Assembly: GCA_002384935.1 (NCBI GenBank)
Contig: DGCD01000015.1
Coordinates: 1-36,118, forward strand
DNA length: 36,118 nucleotides
Direction: 5' to 3'
From: Pusillimonas sp. UBA3987
GTDB lineage: Bacteria > Pseudomonadota > Gammaproteobacteria > Burkholderiales > Burkholderiaceae_B
Shown here: positions 25,626 through 33,705 of the stretch, piece after piece
Numbering within the stretch: position 1 is the stretch's first letter
How the letters are laid out: each line of letters opens with the position of its first letter
Translations under genes and position numbers: made by a program
Notes under the pieces: generated by a model
Database searches by the model: none
Seen by the model: only the letters and a program-made list of their open reading frames with translations
Told to the model about the DNA's origin: nothing

Positions 25626-26789
25626 CTATCCGCCTTTGGGCCTGCCGCCGGCCAACTGCTCGCGTAGTGGCGCCACAATTTGCGCATTATGTTCGCCCAG
25701 AACCGGCGGCGGTACAACCGTACTTTCCCGCTGGCCATTGAATGTCAGCGGTGTGCGTACCGTTTTGAACGTACCCATTTTCGGATGCTGCCCTTCCACA
25801 AGGATACCCAAGTGCTGCGCCTGAGGGTCGTTCAGCGCCTCGCTTGTATCGTACATGGGCGCATGGGGAACGTCTTGCGCTTCCAGCCGGCGGCACCACT
25901 CGGGGCGGTCACCCTGTGCAAAAATATCCGATAACACCTGGATAAGCGCTTCCTGGTTTTCAATACGCGCGTTTCGGTCGCAAAAGCGCGGGTCATCGAA
26001 CAGATTTTCACGCTGAATGGCGCGCGCCAGACCCTGCCAGAACTTTTCAGGCGATGACATATGCAAGGCAATCCATTTGCCATCGCGGCATTTCATCACA
26101 TAAGACTGCGACACACTGGGGCGGCTATAGGGCCCCATGACCTCGCCTTCGGCGTAGTAATGCGTAAACGCATCAAGATTGAAATGACACATGGCCTCGA
26201 GCATCGAAACCTCAACCAGCGCGCCCTCACCCGTTCGACCGCGGTCGAACAGCGCACCCATGATGCCCATGGCCGCGTAGAAGCCGGTAACCGCATCGGC
26301 AATCGCCGGCCCCACAACACGGGGGTTTTCTGGGTTGATCAATAAGCCCAAAAAGGCACTAGCCGCCTGCGCAACCGAATCGTAGGCAGGCCGGTTGGCC
26401 GCCGGGCCGGTTTGGCCAAAGCCGCTAATGGCACAATAAACCAGCCTGGGATTGAGCTCACGCAAACGGGCCTCATCCACATTCAGCCGGTCTGCCGCCC
26501 CGGGTCGGAAATTCTGGATATAAACGTCGGCACTACGCACCAGCTCATCCAGTACCGCCAGATCCTCAGGCGCTTTGGTATTGAGCGTAATGCTTTTTTT
26601 ATTGCGGTTATAAGTCTGGAAATGAGGGCTATACAAACCGCCCTTGAACGCCCTGAACGGATCACCATTGCCGGGTTGCTCGACCTTGATGACCTCTGCG
26701 CCCATGTCGGCCAATAACATGCCTGCGGCCGGGCCGGTAATGAACGTGCCCTGATCCAGGACACGAATGCCTTCCAAAACTTTCTTCAT
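25626..26789 (-). CDS. Class III CoA-transferase (CaiB/BaiF family)
   Basis: Enzymes of this family move CoA between a thioester donor and a free carboxylic acid through an aspartyl intermediate. From ATG 26789 (GGAG upstream) the protein has 387 aa and begins KKVLEGIRVLDQGTFITGP, the typical N-terminal Rossmann part. The likely catalytic aspartate is D137 in NRPAYDSVAQA. GRTGEGALVEVSMLEA is another family hallmark. An upstream in-frame ATG (26855) has no family sequence after it. It is the last gene of the operon with the dioxygenase and the citryl-CoA lyase-like gene, so it probably activates an acid made from ring cleavage. Confidence 0.9.
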   Translation of the reverse strand: MKKVLEGIRVLDQGTFITGPAAGMLLADMGAEVIKVEQPGNGDPFRAFKGGLYSPHFQTYNRNKKSITLNTKAPEDLAVLDELVRSADVYIQNFRPGAADRLNVDEARLRELNPRLVYCAISGFGQTGPAANRPAYDSVAQAASAFLGLLINPENPRVVGPAIADAVTGFYAAMGIMGALFDRGRTGEGALVEVSMLEAMCHFNLDAFTHYYAEGEVMGPYSRPSVSQSYVMKCRDGKWIALHMSSPEKFWQGLARAIQRENLFDDPRFCDRNARIENQEALIQVLSDIFAQGDRPEWCRRLEAQDVPHAPMYDTSEALNDPQAQHLGILVEGQHPKMGTFKTVRTPLTFNGQRESTVVPPPVLGEHNAQIVAPLREQLAGGRPKGG

Positions 26790-26878
26790 TTTTGATAGCT
26801 CCAGATAAAAGAAGCCCCTGGCCGACCAAACAGGGCCATACGTTGTTAAATGCAATACATGGGGAATATAGGTACGGA

Positions 26879-27685
26879 TTACTCCGACGGAACAAAGCCC
26901 GCGGGTGCCTCCCCTTCGTACACCACCTCGCGCGTCGCTTGATAAGAAAGCGCGAAACCAATGGGCTTTTCTGCCTCCTCGACCAAATGACCAATCAGGC
27001 CTGCCGTACGAGCAAGAATGGGCACGCCTTTCAATGCAACCAGTGGAAAGCCAATGCCCAGCAACACGGCCGGTATCGCCGCCGACACATTCAGCATGAG
27101 GGGTTTACCGACAATGTCGGGGATCACTTTTTCGGCGGCTTCGGCAATTTTGATATAAGTGGTGTCGGCACCGGCTTGGTCCGCCACCCGGAACAGGGCA
27201 ACCACGCGCGGGTCGCGCTTCTTGTGAAGCGGATGCCCATACCCCGGCAACGGCCGCCGTGCCTGGCGATACTCGCCAACCACCTGCCGGGCGGCCTCGG
27301 TGTAATCGGTACTGCCGTCGGCACGTTGCCGGATTTCTTCCAGAAAATAGCCGCAATTTTCAGACGCCCCCAAAATAACCGAGCCACATCCCAGAATGCC
27401 CGCAGCCACGGCGCCCTGGAGTGCATCGGGTGCCGCGGCGTATGTCATGCGGCTGGCCTGCACACTGGGCACCAGGCCATGTTCGGCAATGGCCACCAGT
27501 GTTGCGTTCAGCACGGCCGATTGCGTGGCATCCGGCATTTTCCCGGTCACCAGCAAATGGAAATAATCGCCAAACGAAACCTGGCCAACCAGGTCTTGTG
27601 TGAGATTCTTGCCTCGCACCACGATTGTGTCTGGGTTAGACGTACAAATGGCGGTGCGTGGTGTGGTTTCCTTACCAATTTTCAT
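26879..27685 (-). CDS. Citryl-CoA lyase / citrate synthase-like protein
   Basis: The 268-aa protein matches the compact citrate-synthase-fold lyases, like the C-terminal module of ATP-citrate lyase, which split citryl-CoA-type thioesters into acetyl-CoA and a 2-oxo acid. Family features are AEHG (H69), the GxGH segment GYGHPLHKKRDPR (H151), and RTAGLIGHLVEEAEKP near the C-terminus. By my memory-based alignment the catalytic aspartate normally in NVDG is replaced: here it is NVSA (S201). That may mean a different substrate or reaction. It lies between the dioxygenase and CoA-transferase genes (gaps 38 and 89 nt), implying CoA-dependent C-C cleavage after ring opening. Confidence 0.78.
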   Translation of the reverse strand: MKIGKETTPRTAICTSNPDTIVVRGKNLTQDLVGQVSFGDYFHLLVTGKMPDATQSAVLNATLVAIAEHGLVPSVQASRMTYAAAPDALQGAVAAGILGCGSVILGASENCGYFLEEIRQRADGSTDYTEAARQVVGEYRQARRPLPGYGHPLHKKRDPRVVALFRVADQAGADTTYIKIAEAAEKVIPDIVGKPLMLNVSAAIPAVLLGIGFPLVALKGVPILARTAGLIGHLVEEAEKPIGFALSYQATREVVYEGEAPAGFVPSE

Positions 27686-27723
27686 GAGCGAGCCTGATGT
27701 GAAGATTTCCGGGGCATTAAGAA

Positions 27724-28590
27724 CTAAGCTTTTATCGCTTCAAGCGGCGCAAGCTGGAAGGGATATTCACAGGTATAAAAAGGAACGTCGACCTTTTCAC
27801 CCGTAGGCGCAACACCCGGTTCGTGCCGGATGAAATCAACGATTAACCCCTCTTTCACGCCAAACACCGTATCGGAATCAAGATAAGGCGAATCCGACGG
27901 GAACAGGTGCGTGACAATGGTTTTATGTCCCGGCGCCCGTACGATGAAATGCGTATGCCCCGGACGGTTGGGATGGCGCCCCATTGCGCGCAACATATCG
28001 CCCACCGGGCCATCGTTGGGAACGGGGTAATAAAACGGCTTGATCGACTTGAACCAATACTTGCCGTCGCGACCGGTTGTGAATGTGGCACGGCAACGCA
28101 TTTCGTCACTGCCCAGTTGCATGTCGTAGTTTCCTTCGCCGTCGCCCGACCAGACATCAAGCTCAACCCCTTCTATGGGCGAGCCATTCAACGACGTGAC
28201 CTGACCGGAAAAGAAACAAGGCTCCCCCTTGATGCCTTTCGCGATGTCGCTGCCCATTGGCAGGCTCGGCGCGCCTTCCCAATAATACGGCCCCAGCACG
28301 GTTTGTTCGGTAGCCCCCTTGGGCAGGCGGTGGTTGATTGCATCAACCAGAATGGAAACACCCAGCGTATCCGACAACAAGATGAATTCCTGGCGCTGGT
28401 CGGTTGTGATTTGCCCGGTCTTGGTCAGGAACTGGATGGCGGCCATCCACTCTTGTTCGGTCAGTTGGACATCGCGGATAAAATCATGCAAATGACGAAT
28501 CAGCGACACCATGACTTCGCCAAACCGCTCGTTTTCCGGGTGCATTCTGTCGAGGACATCTTGCGTAATGCTAAATTCCCGTGATGTCAT
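27724..28590 (-). CDS. Intradiol ring-cleavage dioxygenase (hydroxyquinol 1,2-dioxygenase-like)
   Basis: This is a non-heme Fe(III) enzyme that opens catechol-type rings between the two hydroxyls. From ATG 28590 (CGGAG 8 nt upstream) the protein has 288 aa; the frame is open 27 residues further with no family sequence. The N-terminal helical dimerisation domain (about 1-95) precedes LGPYYWEGAP and the beta-sandwich. The iron ligands by pattern are Y155, Y188, H212 and H214. The spacing 33-24-2 equals that of hydroxyquinol 1,2-dioxygenase (Y164, Y197, H221, H223, as I recall), not the 36-24-2 of catechol enzymes. No maleylacetate reductase follows, so the true substrate may differ. It is the first gene of the operon. 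Confidence 0.85.
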   Translation of the reverse strand: MTSREFSITQDVLDRMHPENERFGEVMVSLIRHLHDFIRDVQLTEQEWMAAIQFLTKTGQITTDQRQEFILLSDTLGVSILVDAINHRLPKGATEQTVLGPYYWEGAPSLPMGSDIAKGIKGEPCFFSGQVTSLNGSPIEGVELDVWSGDGEGNYDMQLGSDEMRCRATFTTGRDGKYWFKSIKPFYYPVPNDGPVGDMLRAMGRHPNRPGHTHFIVRAPGHKTIVTHLFPSDSPYLDSDTVFGVKEGLIVDFIRHEPGVAPTGEKVDVPFYTCEYPFQLAPLEAIKA

Positions 28591-28673
28591 AACTGTCTCC
28601 GTTGATGAATAATGCTTTTTGGCGCAAGCGACCTGGCTGCGCTTATTGTGAGAACAGTTTACCGTCGGCACCT

Positions 28674-28722
28674 CATGAATAAAAATGAAGTTTTCGATTA
28701 AAAATCAATCGACCCCATCGAT
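28674..28722 (-). promoter_or_regulatory. LysR-type operator and promoter block of the dioxygenase operon
   Basis: ATCGACCCCATCGAT (28708-28722) matches the palindrome core upstream of the transporter operon in 13 of 15 positions when read in the same sense. On the minus strand it is followed after 12 bp by a 22-bp block (28695-28674) identical to 20740-20761. The orientation relative to the downstream gene is the same in both cases. The dioxygenase ATG lies 84 bp further on. This is strong evidence for control by the same LysR protein. Confidence 0.75.
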
Positions 28723-29123
28723 AATTGACAGGGTGGCTTAGAATGGCTGCTTGCGCGAAACGCAATCAAATCGATTCCATTGAACACAACACACAGCGAT
28801 ATTGAATGAACAATATCGAGCACGCTTCGCACACCCCCATGGTGTAGGCAGGGGTGCAAACTGAAGCGCAAATAAATAGATTTACTCTTTATTTTCAATA
28901 ATTTATCGCACCTACGCCATTACACGCCTGAGTACAAAATAGGCATGGATTGGCATGGTTTGGCGATGGATTTACACCAAAATTACACCAAGAAAATGGC
29001 CCGCAACTTGGGGCATATCCTGGCGTGTGCAGGCATACTTTGATCGTGCTCTCCCTACTTCGCCACAATGCAAAAATATGCGAAGTCCAGACCAAACCGC
29101 TAGGTACATCCAGTGAGAGGCGA
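28723..29123. other. Non-coding junction between catabolic region and defence island
   Basis: I see no convincing gene here. It holds a perfect 8-bp inverted repeat CGATATTG-N6-CAATATCG (28797-28818) and a CACCCC/GGGGTG inverted repeat near 28830-28856. It also holds phased short direct repeats: GGCATGG at 28942 and 28952 with the variant GGCGATGG at 28962, then TTACACCAA at 28972 and 28983. The base composition turns more AT-rich from about 28.65 kb. The open frames of about 100 codons in both strands show no ribosome-binding site or recognisable sequence. Confidence 0.5.
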
Positions 29124-31100
29124 CTACGAACGGCCGGCCTTGGCAAGCCTTGTAAGATCACTCGGCCTCCTTCGTCGGCCCGGAATCTTGACAATCATAA
29201 TCAACCTTGGTTCGTTCTCCCCAATGCGATAAACCTTACGCATTTCAAACAAGCTCGTTAGATGCGGTGTGCCATCACGATTTGGAATCGCTAGATCTAG
29301 CACAAGCAGTATTCCCAAACGGATGCTTACGTTTTGGTAGTCTGTTGTTTGCGCAGAATATGACTTAAAAAGCGCATCGAAGGAGCTGTCTTTTTCCTCT
29401 CGCTTAACTTCGACAACCAAACGTTCAGCCCCCGACCTTAAACGTATATCCGCACGGCCACTCGCAACATTTGTTGGTTCGAGGTCGCTTCCTGCCGCAT
29501 TCGTTGTTAGCCAACGGAAGAAATCCTGCTGCAGGTCATTTTCGTGTGGCAATGACCCATCGTCACGCTCGAAGAGATAACCGCCGGTTTCATCGTCGCC
29601 CTTAGTCAGTTCTAAGCGACTGTAAACGAAACGCACCAACCACAGAAGGACGGTATCAAAAAGACGCGCGCCATTGGCATCCGTACTGTAATCTTTATGC
29701 CCTTGCACCTCCTTACAGCAACGCTCGATCACTTCGATTTCGGCACCGGTGAGATTATCGAGCTGTAACGACATGGCATTCGAAATGACACCGAGAAGAA
29801 GGCTTCTCCCCTCTTCCGGGATAGCGGACCTTGCGATAATGGCGGCAAGCGAGGTCCGTTCGCTTACCGCCTCAAAAGGGCGATTCGAGCCACCTGATTG
29901 TTCTATAAAAGAATCAATTTTCTCAATGAGATCCTGTGCTTCCACTACCCATTCGTGGGTTGCATTTTGCCGTAGCCATGTACGCACTTGATGAGCCTGT
30001 CCCGTCTGTGTGGCGATACTCTTACGTATTCGAGGTCTGACCACTGCTTCGACGCCGCCATCCTGATTTCGACGCAGGATCGCTCGGCCAGCACTGTATA
30101 CAGACAGAAGTCTCTCCTCAATAATGACTGCCGGCTCCCACCAACTCGGCTCTTCAAGCGACTCCGCCAGCCCGGCCACAGCGCTGGCTAACACGCTCCA
30201 ACACGCCGCCTCGGTCTGCCTCGCTCCTAACCAGGGAGGGCCTGAGCCGCCAGACCAAGCATGCAACTCAAATGCGTGCTGCTGAACGCGATCGCTTGCT
30301 GTCTCCAACGATGCGCCATTGGTGCCACTGTGAAAACCCAAAAGTAGATTGAGGCCATCAAGGTAAAGACTGGCTTCAGGACGGTGTTCCGATAGCTTGT
30401 CGGACTCATCAAACCAGTCTCTAGCCTTGCGGAAACCGGCAGCGGCCACATCGTCATCCGCTCTATCCATAGCACCTGCAAGAGCGGCCATCCCAAGCTC
30501 AAATGCGGCTTCGGAGCGAACCTCTTCGAGTTCAACAAGCTTATGCAAAACATCAACCAATTCCTTATCACGCCAGTGCGAAAAAGCTACGCCAATAATC
30601 TTCGCGGCTCTTCGCAGAAATTCTGGGTCGTCATCGGGTGCAATACCAAGGAAAAAGTCTAATAGGCGAAACTGCCGTCGCCGAACATCAGCCCAGCGGA
30701 AAGCACCATCAAGTGCAGCTCCGCGCGCCAACCCTGATAGAGAATCATCATTGTCTGCAGCTTTCTGCAGGAACACCATAAAGCAGCGTTCATCTCCGTC
30801 GCCCGGCAGCGGTCGATTCTGATCGAGGATATCAACCGCCTCAAGAAGCGTAATGTCTATTGTTGCTACCTCTAATAAATTGTGCAGAACCTCCTCGTAA
30901 TCCTTTTTGTCGACTATCTTGGCATTGGTCCACGCTAACACCAAGGGTTGAAGCAGCTCAGGCATCATAGGCGTCTTGCCAAGCACTCGCGCGACTGATG
31001 CGAGTTTCGAGATGCCACCAAGATCATCTATTTGCCAGTTTCTCCCGCTCTTAACGAATTCAATAATCTTAGCTTCAATTGGATGCATGCCTGTCACCAT
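29124..31100 (-). CDS. Large helical protein with C-terminal PD-(D/E)xK nuclease motif
   Basis: This 658-aa protein is probably the nuclease effector of the four-gene system. Residues 1-500 look mostly alpha-helical, with no motif I recognise. The C-terminal 140 residues have the order of a restriction-endonuclease fold: E520 (HENDLQ helix), D551 in GRADIRLR, E564 and K566 in VVEVKRE, and Q584 in YSAQTTDYQ, as in Mrr/RecB-like nucleases. The ATG at 31100 overlaps the ATPase stop by 7 nt; ATG 31088 is an alternative start four codons later. It is the last gene of the operon. Proteins with an SMC-like ATPase partner and this nuclease type are known in Lamassu / ABC-three-component systems, although there the nuclease usually comes first and at the N-terminus. 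Confidence 0.75.
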   Translation of the reverse strand: MVTGMHPIEAKIIEFVKSGRNWQIDDLGGISKLASVARVLGKTPMMPELLQPLVLAWTNAKIVDKKDYEEVLHNLLEVATIDITLLEAVDILDQNRPLPGDGDERCFMVFLQKAADNDDSLSGLARGAALDGAFRWADVRRRQFRLLDFFLGIAPDDDPEFLRRAAKIIGVAFSHWRDKELVDVLHKLVELEEVRSEAAFELGMAALAGAMDRADDDVAAAGFRKARDWFDESDKLSEHRPEASLYLDGLNLLLGFHSGTNGASLETASDRVQQHAFELHAWSGGSGPPWLGARQTEAACWSVLASAVAGLAESLEEPSWWEPAVIIEERLLSVYSAGRAILRRNQDGGVEAVVRPRIRKSIATQTGQAHQVRTWLRQNATHEWVVEAQDLIEKIDSFIEQSGGSNRPFEAVSERTSLAAIIARSAIPEEGRSLLLGVISNAMSLQLDNLTGAEIEVIERCCKEVQGHKDYSTDANGARLFDTVLLWLVRFVYSRLELTKGDDETGGYLFERDDGSLPHENDLQQDFFRWLTTNAAGSDLEPTNVASGRADIRLRSGAERLVVEVKREEKDSSFDALFKSYSAQTTDYQNVSIRLGILLVLDLAIPNRDGTPHLTSLFEMRKVYRIGENEPRLIMIVKIPGRRRRPSDLTRLAKAGRS

Positions 31101-33061
31101 AGGAAGGCGTCACCCACAACCTCACGGCGATTCGCCTCCGGTATATGATCGGTTATCGACTTAGATGATATGCCAGCGACAAAAACCTGAAAATGCGGCA
31201 GCTTAGTGAAAACTGATCGAAGGCCCGCAACAAGTTGGTCCACATCATCGGGAGACACCTCCTGGGCGGCGGGCGAGTCTATCATGAGCAATCCCGGATG
31301 CCGACCAATACCCCGCTCTTCAGAGATTTCGATCATCGCAAGAACAGTCGCCACCTTAAGGCGAAGTTTCTCGCCTTCCGTCACTTTACTGTAGCTTGTT
31401 CGCACGCCCCCTTTAACCAATGACAATGAAGCATTGCCCTTTAGATCTGCGTTCGACAAGTTCTCCATTCCGAAAGCCTGGGCGTATTCGACTAACCGCA
31501 CAGAAACGTCCGCGAGTAACCCATCGCGCACAGCCTTAACACGAGCATCCGTTTCCGTCAGAACAGCGTTCAGAATTTTCAGTTCGCCGCTCCGATCATC
31601 AACATGCGCAGTTGGACTCATCGAGGCTTCTTCCAACCGCCCCTCCAGCGCTGCCACAGCCAGTGCAGCATCCTGCCGTCGTACCGAAGAGCTCAACTCT
31701 TTAGAGGCCAACTCAAGGCGATTCTGCAGAAGATCAATTGTTTCTCGAAGGTCAGTCAATTCACCTTCCGCATCCTTCTTTTTAGTTTGAGCGCTTGCTA
31801 CTGCAGCCTCAGATGCTGCGACACGTTCTTGCAACTCAACCTTAATTGCCTCACCGTCTTCAGAGTTCGTAACCAACTCCCCACAGACAGAACAGGAGTG
31901 CGTAGAAATCTCAAGCTCCTTCTTCATCTTCGAAATCGTGTGATCACAACGAGGGCAGCACTTCGGCTCCAAACGACGAAACACTGCCGTCGCCGACATA
32001 TTATCTAGATGCGTTTGAAGGTCTCTCCGATCTTCCTGGTGGATGGCGTTTAATTCTCGGCATGCTGTAATGGAGCGCTCCACATGCTCGGCCATAATTC
32101 GCTCTTGACGACGCACATCAGCCAACTCATTTGCATCGGCATCAATGGCCTTGCGAACCGCCTCGTCGCTCGGGATTTTGTTTAGTTCGGCACGTTTTTC
32201 TATCAATTGGGCGTTAATGCTTGTAATACGCTCTTCAATCACCTTATGTTCTTGTTCATTTTTGCGCGCAGCCCCTTGAACAGCTTGGTCAACGATATGG
32301 TGCGCGGTCTTGGCTGTAGCTAAAGTTGAAACCCACGGAACACCCAAATACATTTGCATCAATCGTGATGTCAGGCCAGTCGTAACGGGCATGTCGCCAA
32401 GGAGCACATCGTAATTAGTTCCGATGAACATAGCGCCTGAAAAGGCCACCCAACTATGCATAACCGACTGCCCCTCTTCCTCTTTTTTCTGCCGCCACGT
32501 TGATATCAGGTCCATCCCGAACATGCGCATGAAAAAATCAACCATGACAGCTTCGAATTCATCGTCAGTACTAAAGTCTGCAAGAACAGTTTTATCAGGC
32601 TCCGATCCGGTAATGTGAATAGAACGGATGCGGCTCAAGCTGCCAATAGGTTCACCCTGAGTCTTCGCCACAATCTCATATTCGTCGGAGTCTAGAAAAA
32701 AAGTGAGCCGTACGGCATGAACCCATCGCCGCACATCGTCTTGCAAGTTATTTGACGGCCTGCCCCTTAGCATCCATCGCACAATCTCAATGATGGTTGA
32801 CTTACCCCGCAGATTCTGCTCTGAAAGCATCGCCCAAAGGCCATGATCAAGATTTGTCCATGAAAATTCGAAAGTTCCAGCATCCTCGACACCGTCCTTC
32901 TCTCCGGAAAACTCAATCTCTCGCAAAACAAGCCTGCGAGGCTCGGCGAGTACAGGCGATGGTTGAATTCTATGAGCAGAAAGAACCCCTTCAACATCGG
33001 CAGCATCCACTTTTGCCCGTGTAGCTATCGCTTGTAACCATTCTTCTTTGGGTTGCGTCAT
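31094..33061 (-). CDS. SMC/Rad50-like ABC ATPase with zinc hook (LmuB-like)
   Basis: This 655-aa ATPase is probably the sensor-motor of the system. A leader of about 40 residues precedes the nucleotide-binding half. The Walker A region is SEQNLRGKST (80-89), with G86-K87-S88 present but E81 where the first glycine normally stands. A coiled coil (about 260-350 and 400-480) brackets the zinc hook C369-P-R-C372 ... C390-S-V-C393. The C-terminal half has the signature-like VTEGEKLRLKVA (560-571) and Walker B LLMIDSP (591-597), with P-A-A-Q-E601 after it. The start overlaps the upstream stop as ATGA. It is far shorter than Rad50/SbcC and has no SbcD partner, so a conflict-system role is likelier than repair. 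Confidence 0.82.
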   Translation of the reverse strand: MTQPKEEWLQAIATRAKVDAADVEGVLSAHRIQPSPVLAEPRRLVLREIEFSGEKDGVEDAGTFEFSWTNLDHGLWAMLSEQNLRGKSTIIEIVRWMLRGRPSNNLQDDVRRWVHAVRLTFFLDSDEYEIVAKTQGEPIGSLSRIRSIHITGSEPDKTVLADFSTDDEFEAVMVDFFMRMFGMDLISTWRQKKEEEGQSVMHSWVAFSGAMFIGTNYDVLLGDMPVTTGLTSRLMQMYLGVPWVSTLATAKTAHHIVDQAVQGAARKNEQEHKVIEERITSINAQLIEKRAELNKIPSDEAVRKAIDADANELADVRRQERIMAEHVERSITACRELNAIHQEDRRDLQTHLDNMSATAVFRRLEPKCCPRCDHTISKMKKELEISTHSCSVCGELVTNSEDGEAIKVELQERVAASEAAVASAQTKKKDAEGELTDLRETIDLLQNRLELASKELSSSVRRQDAALAVAALEGRLEEASMSPTAHVDDRSGELKILNAVLTETDARVKAVRDGLLADVSVRLVEYAQAFGMENLSNADLKGNASLSLVKGGVRTSYSKVTEGEKLRLKVATVLAMIEISEERGIGRHPGLLMIDSPAAQEVSPDDVDQLVAGLRSVFTKLPHFQVFVAGISSKSITDHIPEANRREVVGDAFLW

Positions 33062-33705
33062 TTCTCTTCCCTTCGATAGTCGAATTCCAGTTGTCTCAAT
33101 CTAGCGTGCACCTCTTCGGTAATAGCTGGAATGACACCTCCCAACTTGGTCTCCGCGTAACTGGCTCGCTGATACTGTTTTTGCTTCAGAGCTGCTCCAC
33201 CCAAGCCGCCAGCAACCTTTGCTACGAGCTCGGCTCTATCCGCGTACCATTGAAGAATTGGCTCTTGCTCCACTGCGTTTAAACATGCGTCATAACCAAC
33301 TTTCGTGAGAACGAAGTCGGTCTCCAAAACCTTGTTATTAGCTCCTTTGACACCAGTGATACGAATAAGCTCGCGAGACCTGAGTAGCGACAAAGCATCA
33401 TCCAGACGTTCATAAGCGCCAAAGAAATATCGGACCATAGGAACACGGCGAAGGTCAGGCTCATCATCGTCCAAGATCACCTGCGCTGCGTGGTAGTAGC
33501 CCTTATCCTTCGTCTCAGAGAATAAATCAAGCAACTCAGCCGCTAGATAATCAGGATTTCGCATCCAGAAATCGAACGCTTGTAAACGTGCTTCACCTTT
33601 AAACAGAAGAAGCTGCTCTGCCGTCGGTGAATCAATATAGCTACCACCTGCTTTCAAAATAAACAGAATTCGCAAGGCATCACGATGAGGTGATCGAATC
33701 GTCAT
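33058..33705 (-). CDS. Small middle-component-like protein (LmuC-like)
   Basis: I place the start at ATG 33705, which forms ATGA with the stop of the preceding gene, giving 215 aa (MTIRSPHRDALRILF...). The frame extends 15 codons upstream, but only inside the other gene. Residues 40-65 read FWMRNPDYLAAELLDLFSE, and 85-130 read like a winged helix (YERLDDALSLLRSRELIRI, then a wing with TDFVLTKVGYDA). The size, position before the ATPase, and the PDYLAxELL segment recall the middle component of ABC-three-component systems (LmuC of Lamassu). This is recognition by memory, not by search. It ends in ATGA overlapping the ATPase start. Confidence 0.7.
   Translation of the reverse strand: MTIRSPHRDALRILFILKAGGSYIDSPTAEQLLLFKGEARLQAFDFWMRNPDYLAAELLDLFSETKDKGYYHAAQVILDDDEPDLRRVPMVRYFFGAYERLDDALSLLRSRELIRITGVKGANNKVLETDFVLTKVGYDACLNAVEQEPILQWYADRAELVAKVAGGLGGAALKQKQYQRASYAETKLGGVIPAITEEVHARLRQLEFDYRREEK

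Noticed and set aside
26792..27697. Open frame of 301 codons opposite the citryl-CoA lyase-like gene
   Set aside because: It is antisense to a gene with clear family motifs and has no start signal; it is a mirror of codon bias.
28942..28991. CRISPR array from the short repeats
   Set aside because: Repeats are 7-9 bp with 10-11 bp periods and no unique spacers; no cas gene is present anywhere in the window.
28895..29261. Small genes of about 100 codons on either strand in the junction region
   Set aside because: There is no ribosome-binding site, no recognisable sequence, and the region contains direct and inverted repeats typical of non-coding DNA.
31094..33061. Reading the ATPase as Rad50/SbcC of DNA repair
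   Set aside because: It is much shorter, has no SbcD/Mre11 partner, shows a different Walker A, and overlaps genes of a conflict-type operon.
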